Shown: positions 45,710-52,643 of the stretch, in pieces
How the letters are laid out: every line of letters begins with the position of its first letter
Position numbering within the stretch: the first letter of the stretch is position 1
Assembly (NCBI GenBank): GCA_964415435.1
Contig: CAYPZT010000002.1
Location: 1-52,643, forward strand
Source: CAYPZT01 sp964415435
GTDB taxonomy: Bacteria; Patescibacteriota; Microgenomatia; UBA1406; GWC2-37-13
Length of the DNA stretch: 52,643 bases
Reading direction: 5' to 3'
Made by a program: the position numbers and the translations under genes
The notes under the pieces: generated by a model
What the model was told of the DNA's origin: nothing
The model's input: the letters and a program-made list of their open reading frames with translations, nothing else
Database searches by the model: none

Positions 45710-45729
45710 ACTGCATTATACAGTATGAG
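45705..45729. promoter_or_regulatory. Perfect inverted repeat spanning both divergent start codons (pyk / flippase)
   Basis: CTCATACTG (45705-45713) and CAGTATGAG (45721-45729) are exact inverse copies around the spacer CATTATA. Each arm holds the ATG of one gene (pyk minus, 45709; flippase plus, 45725) and the minus-strand TATAAT (45715-45720) lies in the middle. It could be an operator or just two symmetric leaderless starts. Confidence 0.6.
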
Positions 45730-47004
45730 AAACTTCCTTTCGAGTATACTAAAACAAGTGAAAAACGGTATTTTGTCAATCTGGCAGAACGATTTTCTTA
45801 AGGGAGGTATCCTCCTCACTGCTGCCGCTTTTGCCGGAAATGTTCTCAACTATTTCTTTAATTTCATCGTAGCCCACTCGCTGGGACCAAAAGGGTACGG
45901 GGAGATCGTTGCGTTTAATACATACCTTGGACTTACTTCAATACCGATTACCATCCTGTCAACTGTCCTTATACAGAAGATCAGTTCATCAGGAGAAAGG
46001 GCACAACAAATGGCCGGACAGATCGAGTACTATTTTAAACATCGCATTCGCAGGTGGTGGTTTATTATCGCGTTCTTATTTTTTCTCATACCCTTCACTC
46101 CGCAGATTACCAATATAAACCCGGCGATCTCTTATTTTCTGATTCCCACCCTTATTGTTTCAGTGATCGCATCTTTTTATGGCTCATCGCTTCAGGCTCT
46201 TCGACTTTTTGGCGTGGTTGCGGCAGTAGGATTTTTGGCAGTTGTGCTGAAATTATTGGGTGCCGCAATCGGTACTGCGTCCGTATACCCGCTTACCGTG
46301 ATTGGCCTTTTTCTTGCCAGCGCGGCGTTAGTTACTTTATTTGCCTACTATAGATTTTTTCATCAATCTATAAATAAAAAAGGGGAGTACCCTGACATTC
46401 TTGAAAAACGACTGAAGCATATTTTTCTTTCTCGTCCGTTTGTACTCGTGTCTTTATCTGTTTTGGGCTTCGTGCTGTTTGGGAATATTGACATATTATT
46501 TGTGAAAAAGTTTTTTAATCCCATCGACGCCGGGCTTTACAGTTCCTGGAACCTGCTTTCCAAAATTATTTTTTATGTTTTGGGACCGGTCGTGTCCGTG
46601 AGTTTCGTTTTTTTTTCAAGTGAGAAAGGTAGATCATCACGTATCGTTTTTTATACTCTAGGAATTCTCTGCCTTATATCGGCAACATGTTTTATCGCAT
46701 ACAGTCTGGTTGGTGAGTATGTACTTTCTGTTTTGTTTGGAACACGATTTCTAAATCTTGTACCACACCTTCCCGCAGCAAGTGTCTTCGGTTTTTTCTA
46801 TGCAACAATTGTATATCTCAATAATTATTTTCTTGCCAAAAAACATATTGGGTCCCTGCTTCTCGCAGTCACTCTGCCGGTCTATCTCTTACTTCTTGTT
46901 ATATACGGAAAAAATATATCTCTTATTATGACCATCAATATTTTTTATGCTNNNNNNNNNNAAGCGTAGGGATGCTTTTTGTTAAAAAGGGCTTTAAATC
47001 CTGA
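45725..47004 (+). CDS. Oligosaccharide flippase, MOP/Wzx type (interrupted by gap)
   Basis: A roughly 420-residue membrane protein with about a dozen hydrophobic helices. FLKGGILLTAAAFAGNVLNYFFNFIVAHSLGPKGYGEIVAFNTYLGL at the N-terminus is typical of polysaccharide flippases that move lipid-linked sugars across the membrane. Ten N at 46952-46961 break it; the sequence after the gap (SVGMLFVKKGFKS, stop at 47004) reads as its C-terminal end in a frame shifted by the nominal gap. Start 45725 is preferred over in-frame codons upstream that lie inside pyk. It opens the envelope-glycan section with GT2 genes downstream. Confidence 0.78.
46952..46961. other. Assembly gap (10 N) in the flippase gene
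   Basis: A run of ten N; sequence on both sides is consistent with one membrane-protein gene. Nominal gap size. Confidence 0.95.
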
Positions 47005-47413
47005 TACGGTACCTGCGGGTAAGCTTTTTACCATTTGCCAACTCGGCAGTTACTTCCAGCTTCATATTTGCGAGTCCCTCGTGATAGCGGCAGACACCCG
47101 CCGAACATGTACCGAACAAAAGCTCTCTCGTAACGGCGTTCCCCGACGATGAGTCTGCATTTCCATAAGCACCTTCCTGCTTACCATTTGTTTCATAGGT
47201 AAGTGTATAGACTACGCTCGTTGCCTGTCCAAGATTTCCCAAATAAAGAAGGACTGCTTTTCGATCAGCCCGCAGCTTTGGGGAAACCACAAGACCGCCT
47301 CCTCTTGCGGGCGCAGCTTTTCCCTGAAAACGCGGTAAAACTTTGGCAACGACCGGAGACGCAGAAGAGAAGGAGAGTACTATCAAAGCCAGTAATAAAA
47401 AAATCTTTTTCAT
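46994..47413 (-). CDS. Small exported protein of unknown function
   Basis: A 139-residue protein with a clear signal peptide (KKIFLLLALIVLSFSSASPVVA, cleavage after about residue 23). The mature part is beta-rich and basic at the end (KKLTRRYRIRI), with C-S-A-G-V-C that may form a disulfide. No named domain is recognised; it looks like a small Ig-like beta sandwich. The 3' end overlaps the end of the flippase gene by 11 bp. Confidence 0.65.
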   Translation of the reverse strand: MKKIFLLLALIVLSFSSASPVVAKVLPRFQGKAAPARGGGLVVSPKLRADRKAVLLYLGNLGQATSVVYTLTYETNGKQEGAYGNADSSSGNAVTRELLFGTCSAGVCRYHEGLANMKLEVTAELANGKKLTRRYRIRI

Positions 47414-47437
47414 TTATTGTATTATTGTAGTAAATAT

Positions 47438-48052
47438 ATGACGAAAGGTAAATGGATTTTGTTTATCATCCTCGGTATAGCACTTGCTGCAGTTGTCGTT
47501 TTTCTAATAGTCGCGCGCCGCAATTCTGCGGCAAATCTACCGTCTTCGGAAAATACAATCGAGGCACCGCCCCCGGTACAGGCTCAAATCAGAGCATACA
47601 CTGATCCTGCAGGCTTTTCTTTCAGCTATCCGGATATTATGACACTCGAAAAAAACGAAATTGATGATGATAGTACCTACAGCTCTATTAAACTGACTGA
47701 CGGAGACGCACCTAGGATTACCATACTGGTTGAGGATACGGCAATAGGATCTCTCGAGGAATGGCTCGAACAAAATACCTCGACCGCGGCAAAAATTACT
47801 GACCTTAAGCTTGGCGATCTTGATGCGCAACAGGTTTCGACAACAAAAGGCATAACAACAGTAGCACTCGATCAGGGAGTACTTTTTACCGTCTGGCTTG
47901 CACCCAACTCTTCTCCTGATGAAGCTAAGGCGTACGCTACGGTTATCTCTTCGTTTATCTTCAAACAACCTGAAATTCAAGCGGCCCCAGAATCAGCAGG
48001 AAACGGCGAAGACAGTTACGTAGAATTTGAAGGTGAAGAAGTGATTGAATAA
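47438..48052 (+). CDS. Membrane-anchored extracytoplasmic protein
   Basis: A 204-residue protein with an N-terminal single-pass anchor (WILFIILGIALAAVVVFLIVA), a short proline-rich linker and a soluble domain containing YTDPAGFSFSYPDIMTLE, which resembles PsbP-like or lipoprotein domains of the form DP.GFSF.YP. The C-terminus is acidic. Function unknown. The start is at 47438; TATTAT (47420-47425) ends 12 nt before it. It is divergent from the small exported protein, with a shared 24-bp promoter region. Confidence 0.65.
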   Translation: MTKGKWILFIILGIALAAVVVFLIVARRNSAANLPSSENTIEAPPPVQAQIRAYTDPAGFSFSYPDIMTLEKNEIDDDSTYSSIKLTDGDAPRITILVEDTAIGSLEEWLEQNTSTAAKITDLKLGDLDAQQVSTTKGITTVALDQGVLFTVWLAPNSSPDEAKAYATVISSFIFKQPEIQAAPESAGNGEDSYVEFEGEEVIE

Positions 48053-48079
48053 TCTTGAAAAATATGTATCATGTGATCC

Positions 48080-48892
48080 GTGAAAAGAAAGTCTCATTCT
48101 AGAAAAAAATTATCTTCTCATTTCTTAAGCCTCATCGTTCCTATCTACAGACAGGAAAAGACAATCGTTGCCAACTTGAAGGAACTGAAAAAAGTACTTG
48201 ATAAAATACGATACGACTATGAAATAATTGCCATCGTTGACGGGATGCTTGACAGAAGTTTTGACAAAGTAAAAAAGGCGAAAATTAAAAAGGTAAAACT
48301 TGTTGGATACAAAACCAATAACGGTAAATCTTACGCGGTTCGTTTGGGAATGTCGCTGGCGAAGGGCGACTATATAATGTTTATAGATTCAGGTATGGAA
48401 ATAGATCCGAATGGTATTTCCATGCTTCTGGAACATATGGAATGGTACGACGCCGATATTATAGTCGGATCCAAAAGACATCTTGCTTCGCAGGTACATT
48501 ACCCAGTTGCACGAAAAGTGCTAAGCCATGGATATTTTCTTTTTGTGAAGTTATTTTTCGGTGTAAAAGTCCAGGACACGCAGGCGGGGATAAAGGTATT
48601 TAGAAAAGAGGTGCTCCAGAAAGTTTTACCGCGTTTGGTCGAAAAAAAATTCGCAGGTGACCTGGAGCTGCTTGTTGTCGCCTATGATCAGGGTTTTACA
48701 AGAATTTATGAAGCGCCCATAAAACTCGACTATACGATAAGTTCCATTACCTCTGCGGCGACAATTACGTCAATTCTTCGCATCGCCGTAGATACATTTG
48801 CAATTTTCTATAGAAAAAATATACTTCAGTACTACAGACGTCCCCACCATAGGCTGGCTTATCCAAAAGACATTAAGATCATCTCATCATGA
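48080..48892 (+). CDS. GT2-family glycosyltransferase (dolichol-phosphate-mannose-synthase-like)
   Basis: A 270-residue GT-A enzyme. The nucleotide-sugar fold opens SLIVPIYRQEKTIVANLKELKKVL; the DxD-like metal site is near MFIDSGMEID, in which the usual DADL is SGME, and later D-T-Q-A-G-IKVFR and the FAGDLELLVVA acceptor-site acid are seen. It resembles DPM1-type synthases that put a sugar on a lipid phosphate, a donor for GT39-type enzymes. The start is GTG at 48080, with TATCAT ending 7 nt upstream. It overlaps the next GT2 gene by 4 bp. Confidence 0.8.
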   Translation: MKRKSHSRKKLSSHFLSLIVPIYRQEKTIVANLKELKKVLDKIRYDYEIIAIVDGMLDRSFDKVKKAKIKKVKLVGYKTNNGKSYAVRLGMSLAKGDYIMFIDSGMEIDPNGISMLLEHMEWYDADIIVGSKRHLASQVHYPVARKVLSHGYFLFVKLFFGVKVQDTQAGIKVFRKEVLQKVLPRLVEKKFAGDLELLVVAYDQGFTRIYEAPIKLDYTISSITSAATITSILRIAVDTFAIFYRKNILQYYRRPHHRLAYPKDIKIISS

Positions 48893-49899
48893 AAAAAGAT
48901 CCCACTGTATCAGTAATCATTCCTGTAAAACAACTCAGCTATTTTCTCATTTATGAAAACCTGCCAAGTTTTGAAAATCAAACGTCAAAGGACTTTGAAG
49001 TAATAGTTCTGCCCAATGAACAGGCGCTTTATGACCTCACACTTCTTAAAAAATATCCATGGCTTCGAATACTGCCTACTGGGTCAGTGACACGACCCGC
49101 GATGAAGCGGGATATAGGAGCAAAAAACGCCAAAGGAAGCATCATCGCGTTTCTGGATGACGATGCATATGTTACAGCTGATTGGATCAGAATCGGAATT
49201 AAGGATCTTAAAAGTGAATCCATAGCTGCAGTTGGCGGTCCTGGAAAAGTGCCTCCTGGAAGCGGAATATGGGAAAAAAGCTTCGACCAAATTTTAACAA
49301 GCACTATCGGGTCCGGCTCAAACACCTATCGTTTTACAGAAGGAAAGAAACAGTATGTGGATGATTACCCTTCTATGAACTTTTTTGTCAGAAAAAAAAT
49401 ATTTGATGCTATAGGCGGCTTTAATAATGACTACTGGCCAGGCGAGGACAGCAAGCTCTGTAACGACATAGTTTACCGGGAAAAGAAAAAGATTTTGTAT
49501 GATCCAAAACTGCTGGTATACCACCACCGGCGAAATACCCTTGGAGGTTTTCTTGTACAGCATGCAAATTACGGTTTCCACCGGGGATCTTTCTATGCAC
49601 AGGGTGATAAAAATTCCAAACGTCTTATCTATCTCGTTCCATCGTTTTTCGTGTTGTATCTTCTTTTACTTCCCTTCATCGCTCCTGCTCTTTTTTTCCC
49701 AAACCCGCTCTATCTGCACATAGTCTGGATTCCTATCTATCTTTATTTTGGACTCCTCCTATTTACTGTTTTTCGAGGCTTCCTGCAGACACTGAATTTC
49801 TCTATAACCCTTGGAGCCGCCTTAACTCTTTTGTTGATGCATGTAGTTTATGGTATACTGTTTTTAGTAGGATATATAAAGGAAAAACAAAAAAAGTGA
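48889..49899 (+). CDS. GT2-family glycosyltransferase with C-terminal membrane helices
   Basis: A 336-residue GT-A enzyme: SVIIPVKQLSYFLIYENLPSF, then metal-binding AFLDDDAYVTADW (DDD), SMNFFVRKKIFDAIGGFNNDYWPGEDSKLCNDI with the acceptor-site GGF...GED, and YDPKLLVYHHRR. The last 110 residues hold three hydrophobic helices. It builds glycans at the membrane. It overlaps the preceding GT2 gene (ATGA) and is 5 bp upstream of the ferredoxin start. Confidence 0.82.
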   Translation: MKKDPTVSVIIPVKQLSYFLIYENLPSFENQTSKDFEVIVLPNEQALYDLTLLKKYPWLRILPTGSVTRPAMKRDIGAKNAKGSIIAFLDDDAYVTADWIRIGIKDLKSESIAAVGGPGKVPPGSGIWEKSFDQILTSTIGSGSNTYRFTEGKKQYVDDYPSMNFFVRKKIFDAIGGFNNDYWPGEDSKLCNDIVYREKKKILYDPKLLVYHHRRNTLGGFLVQHANYGFHRGSFYAQGDKNSKRLIYLVPSFFVLYLLLLPFIAPALFFPNPLYLHIVWIPIYLYFGLLLFTVFRGFLQTLNFSITLGAALTLLLMHVVYGILFLVGYIKEKQKK

Positions 49900-49904
49900 C
49901 ATCT

Positions 49905-50153
49905 ATGACTGATGATATTCAAAAAGTAAAAAAGGGCGATATTGAAATTCTTATATACCGCCATAAGTGTATAGGTGCAGCAACGTGTGTCGTGTATGCT
50001 CCCAGTACTTTTGATCTTGATACGGAAAATATCGCCGTCGTTAAAGAAGGTGACTGGGACAGACTGGAAAAAATCATCGCCGCGGCTCAATCATGTCCGG
50101 TTGTTGCAATCGAAGTCTTCGACAAGGGCAAAAAGATTTACCCCCTCGACTAA
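49905..50153 (+). CDS. Single-cluster ferredoxin, three cysteines (3Fe-4S-like)
   Basis: An 82-residue ferredoxin-like protein. Cluster ligands are C22-x2-A25-x2-C28 and C64-P, where the second cysteine of CxxCxxC is alanine. This pattern is usual in [3Fe-4S] ferredoxins that serve cytochrome P450s and similar enzymes, and such proteins may also take [4Fe-4S]. Acidic residues around VYAPSTFDLDTEN and the end YPLD support a redox carrier. It lies just before the radical SAM gene and could be its electron donor, or that of the flavoprotein at 10.4 kb. The ATG at 49905 is the likely start, 6 bp after the GT2 stop. Confidence 0.75.
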   Translation: MTDDIQKVKKGDIEILIYRHKCIGAATCVVYAPSTFDLDTENIAVVKEGDWDRLEKIIAAAQSCPVVAIEVFDKGKKIYPLD

Positions 50154-50169
50154 CAGGCTTCCGATCTCA

Positions 50170-50198
50170 TTGACATCGTGCTCTTATTTTGTCATACT
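50170..50198 (+). promoter_or_regulatory. Promoter of the radical SAM gene
   Basis: TTGACA (50170-50175), 17-nt spacer, CATACT (50193-50198), the best -35 box in the window. The -10 ends 11 nt before the ATG at 50210, fixing that start. Confidence 0.75.
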
Positions 50199-50209
50199 GG
50201 TATGCGCAC

Positions 50210-51901
50210 ATGGCCGTAAAAAAGAAGTCTCCATCCAAGCGAAGTGCACGCCAGGTCCGCATTGTTGTCGGCTATCCTCCAATAGAATCAAAAAAGGGGA
50301 CAGCGCTCCTATCTCAGAACAGACAATTCCAGTACTTCAATAGTCCTACCTATATCTATCCAATGGTTCCGGCTTATGCCGCCTCCAACCTGCAGCATGC
50401 AGGCTACAAGGTTTTCTGGATGGACGGTATTGCAGAAAAAATGAAGTATGAAGAATGGATGAAAGCATTTGCTAAGACAAAAGCAGATTATCTTCTAGTT
50501 GAAACCAAATCACCAGTCGTCAAGACCCACTGGAAACAAATTAACGATATTAAGAAACGCTTTCCCAAAGTAAAACTCATATGGGTGGGCGACCATATAA
50601 GCTATCTTCCTCTTGAGATTTTCGAGAATAGCAAACTTGACTATGCCATAACCGGCGGTGACTATGATTTCGTCTCGGTAAATCTTCTTAACCATATACA
50701 CAGGGGCGAAGAACTCGAGGGAGGAATCTACTGGAGGTCTGGCAACAAAGCGATCAAGGCAACTCCGAAGGGAAAAGCCCTTCTGAAGAATGGCGTCACT
50801 ATCTATAATTCTGGACCTTCCTCGCTTCGCCATGTTCTTGACACACTGCCATTTGTAGACCGGGATCTGACCAAGTGGTGGCTATACGCATACGAAAACG
50901 GAAACTACAAATACACTCCAGCAACATATATGTATTCGGGCCGTGACTGCTGGTGGAACCGGTGCACATTCTGCGTCTGGGATCATACGATCAATCCCCT
51001 CGGTAGTTATCGGAGTTTCTCACCTGAACGGCTTTTTGCCGAGGTAAAGCATGTTGTAGATACGTATGGGGTCAAGGAAATATTCGACGATGCCGGAAGT
51101 CTTTTTATAGGCCCGAAACTTAAACGGTTCTGCGAACTAATGATTGAAAGCGGATATAACAAAAAAGTTCGTTATGGCTGTAATATGCGCTTTAACGCGC
51201 TGAATCAGGACTACTACAACCTCATGGGTAGAGCAGGATTCAGATTTATTCTGTACGGTATGGAGTCAGGGAACCAGAAAACTTTGGACAAACTAGATAA
51301 AGGAACGAAGGAAGTGGATGCTATAAATGGCCCTCGTATGGCAAAAAAGGCTGGACTTGACCCTCATATTACCATCATGCTTGGGTATCCATGGGAGTCG
51401 TATAAAGACGCGAAGCGCACTATAGCCATTGCCAAGTATGCTTTTAAGAAAGGCTACTATGAAACTATGCAGGCAACTATCATCATGCCTTATCCGGGGA
51501 CACCTCTTTATCGCGAGTGCAAAGAAAAAGGTTGGCTTCTAACCGATAACTACGACGATTTTGATATGAGACGTGCAGTTATGAAAACGCCTTTTCCGGT
51601 GGAAAAAATTTATGAACTCGAGCAAGAACTCTACTCTTCATTCATGACGCCTCATTACATTATGAGGAAAGTGCTCTCGATAAGGAGCGCCCATGATTTC
51701 ATGTACCTTTTTTATATGGGAAAGAAGCTTATCGGCCATCTTCTTGATTTCGATCCAAATCAAACCAAAGTGAACTTTTTCTCAGCTGCATTTATCAAAA
51801 ATGCCTCTTCTACGCTTATGAAACATTTCTTCACACCCAAAACATCGGTTGACGCAGAAAAAAGCGCTATACGACTTGCTGACAGTGCGGTAAACCTCTA
51901 A
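50210..51901 (+). CDS. Radical SAM protein, B12-binding-like N-terminus
   Basis: A 563-residue protein. The N-terminal roughly 200 residues have a Rossmann-like order, QVRIVVGYPP ... YPMVPAYAASNLQHAGYKVFWMDG ... FAKTKADYLLVETKSPV, as in B12-binding radical SAM proteins, but the DxHxxG cobalamin motif is not clear (DHISYLP). The cluster motif is C247-W-W-N-R-C252-T-F-C255, spacing C-x4-C-x2-C rather than the usual C-x3-C-x2-C. The barrel follows with EIFDDAGSLF, GCNMRFNAL, LYGMESGNQKTLDKLDKGT and GYPWESYKDA. Methylation, ring or RiPP chemistry are possible. It is 56 bp after the ferredoxin gene. Confidence 0.82.
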   Translation: MAVKKKSPSKRSARQVRIVVGYPPIESKKGTALLSQNRQFQYFNSPTYIYPMVPAYAASNLQHAGYKVFWMDGIAEKMKYEEWMKAFAKTKADYLLVETKSPVVKTHWKQINDIKKRFPKVKLIWVGDHISYLPLEIFENSKLDYAITGGDYDFVSVNLLNHIHRGEELEGGIYWRSGNKAIKATPKGKALLKNGVTIYNSGPSSLRHVLDTLPFVDRDLTKWWLYAYENGNYKYTPATYMYSGRDCWWNRCTFCVWDHTINPLGSYRSFSPERLFAEVKHVVDTYGVKEIFDDAGSLFIGPKLKRFCELMIESGYNKKVRYGCNMRFNALNQDYYNLMGRAGFRFILYGMESGNQKTLDKLDKGTKEVDAINGPRMAKKAGLDPHITIMLGYPWESYKDAKRTIAIAKYAFKKGYYETMQATIIMPYPGTPLYRECKEKGWLLTDNYDDFDMRRAVMKTPFPVEKIYELEQELYSSFMTPHYIMRKVLSIRSAHDFMYLFYMGKKLIGHLLDFDPNQTKVNFFSAAFIKNASSTLMKHFFTPKTSVDAEKSAIRLADSAVNL

Positions 51902-51924
51902 AAAAGTTCTCCTTTTCTTATAAC

Positions 51925-52643
51925 TATTTCTTGGCTTTGATCTCTTCAATCCCCGCAAGTGCTGCCTGGTTTGTNNNNNNNNNNGATCAAGCTGGAGGGC
52001 AAGCTGAAAAGCCTCCTGAGCACCTTTCAAGTCCTGCTTATGCAAACGGATAATACCAACGTTGGAATACAGGCTTGAAGCGTTTGGATTTATTTTAGCG
52101 GCTTCAAGCATGCTTGCTTCCGCCTTATCATAATCTTTCAGATCAAAATAAATAGCTCCAAGGTTTTCGTACGACTGCCAGATGTTTGGATTCAGTTCCA
52201 GAGCCTTTAGATAAAACTGTATTGCCTTGTCTGTTTTTCCCGTTCTGCCATAGATATTCGCCATATTGTTATAGGCATCTGCGTAGTTTGGGTTCATTGC
52301 GATTGCGGTTTCAAACTCCTTGATGGATTTGTCATACTCACCGCGCCGGGCATAGACGTCCCCTAAGTTGTTGTGATTGACCCAGCTTGAGGGAGAGGTG
52401 CGGGCAGTTGCAAACCAGAGGGTATCCTCATTCGTCCAGTCGAAATTACGGACAATGGTACGGGTAAGAAGTGCTATCATGAGTACAAAAAATATGCCGT
52501 AAGAAATATATTTCGCAGTTTTATTCTTCATCGCGGCAAAGTGATAGAACAGAAAGGCAACGCCAAAAAATATGCCGATCGCTCCCGCATATACATACCT
52601 CTCTGCCACTATCCAGGCAACCCGGTATGGAGTGAGTGTAGGA
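51925..52643 (-). CDS. TMTC-like membrane protein with TPR repeats (5' partial, gapped)
   Basis: The gene continues beyond the right edge. The visible N-terminal part (RVAWIVAERYVYAGAIGIFFGVAFLFYHFAA ... YISYGIFFVLMIALLT) has a family-like AERYVY segment before hydrophobic helices, as in TMTC-type GT-C proteins, followed by about four or five TPR units (NNLGDVYARRGEYDKSIKEFETAIAMNPNYADAYNNMANIYGRTGKTDKAIQFYLKALELNP). Ten N (51975-51984) break the last repeat; after it the gene ends ...AALAGIEEIKAKK, stop at 51925. It is convergent with the radical SAM gene, 23 bp apart. Possible role: O-glycosylation of surface proteins. Confidence 0.72.
51975..51984. other. Assembly gap (10 N) in the TPR gene
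   Basis: A run of ten N within the last TPR repeat; both sides read as the same gene in frames shifted by the nominal gap length. Confidence 0.95.

Noticed and set aside
50202..50219. ATG CGC ACA TGG CCG TAA as a mini-leader before the radical SAM gene.
   Set aside because: It has no diagnostic codon run and no attenuator structure, and it overlaps the real start in another frame.
1..52643. Use of UGA as a sense codon (as in Gracilibacteria/Absconditabacteria).
   Set aside because: Many genes, including the release-factor and protease genes, are intact with UGG for Trp, and several end in TGA at family-typical lengths.
1..52643. CRISPR arrays, insertion sequences, phage genes, integrases or attachment sites.
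   Set aside because: No regularly spaced repeats, transposase or integrase motifs, or flanking duplications were seen on either strand.

Overview
The window reads like a small-genome Candidate Phyla Radiation (Patescibacteria) bacterium, most likely Microgenomates-like. The evidence is indirect: compact and divergent housekeeping proteins (a release factor 1 without its first domain, a YbeY-like protein without its histidine motif, a RecR with an incomplete zinc site), a MYG1/DHH-like protein, and many lone orphan genes. UGA is used as a stop, so this is not a UGA-recoding lineage. Three runs of ten N mark scaffold joins. No CRISPR array, insertion sequence, phage or rRNA gene was found. There is one tRNA, tRNA-Pro(CGG).

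Layout. 0-9.8 kb: tandem CMP-kinase-like genes, proS, a DHH-like hydrolase, rpsU, a YbeY-like gene, dnaX, ybaB, prs, then recR and rnj on the minus strand, a SufT-like gene and a coiled-coil orphan. 9.8-14 kb: tRNA-Pro, a DUF892 protein facing a thioredoxin-reductase-like flavoprotein, rarA, cysS. 14-22 kb: an amino-acid metabolism island. 22-30 kb: SIMPL protein, GT39-type glycosyltransferase, rpsF-ssb-rpsR, two exported proteases, two smaller enzymes. 30-45.7 kb: hisS, short RF1, rpmE, rplJL, gyrB, ppa, gyrA, folD, miaA, three orphans, lepA, pyk. 45.7-52.6 kb: cell-envelope genes (flippase, two GT2 glycosyltransferases, exported proteins), a ferredoxin next to a radical SAM enzyme, and a TPR membrane protein running off the end.

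The most exciting part is 14.05-21.97 kb. It holds an N-acylamino-acid racemase of the enolase superfamily, an M20 N-acyl-amino-acid deacylase-like enzyme, three GNAT-like proteins and a CtlX-type amidinohydrolase. This matches the logic of the known D-to-L amino-acid pathway (N-acylation, racemisation, deacylation; Geobacillus kaustophilus). Two transcription units in it begin with leader peptides: one has six branched-chain codons in a row (IIVLLI), the other is aromatic (WTFFFYFF). Each is followed by mutually exclusive antiterminator and intrinsic terminator hairpins ending directly at the next gene's start codon. This is trp/phe/ilv-type attenuation, and I infer an amino-acid-starvation-controlled salvage system.

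A second general signal is promoter placement. At about 25 genes a TATAAT-like -10 box, often with an extended TGn, ends only 5-12 nt before the start codon, so most first genes should have leaderless or very short-leader mRNAs. I used this spacing to choose several starts. Exceptions are rpsU, with a strong Shine-Dalgarno sequence and a hairpin leader, rplJ, with a structured leader, and the two attenuator units.
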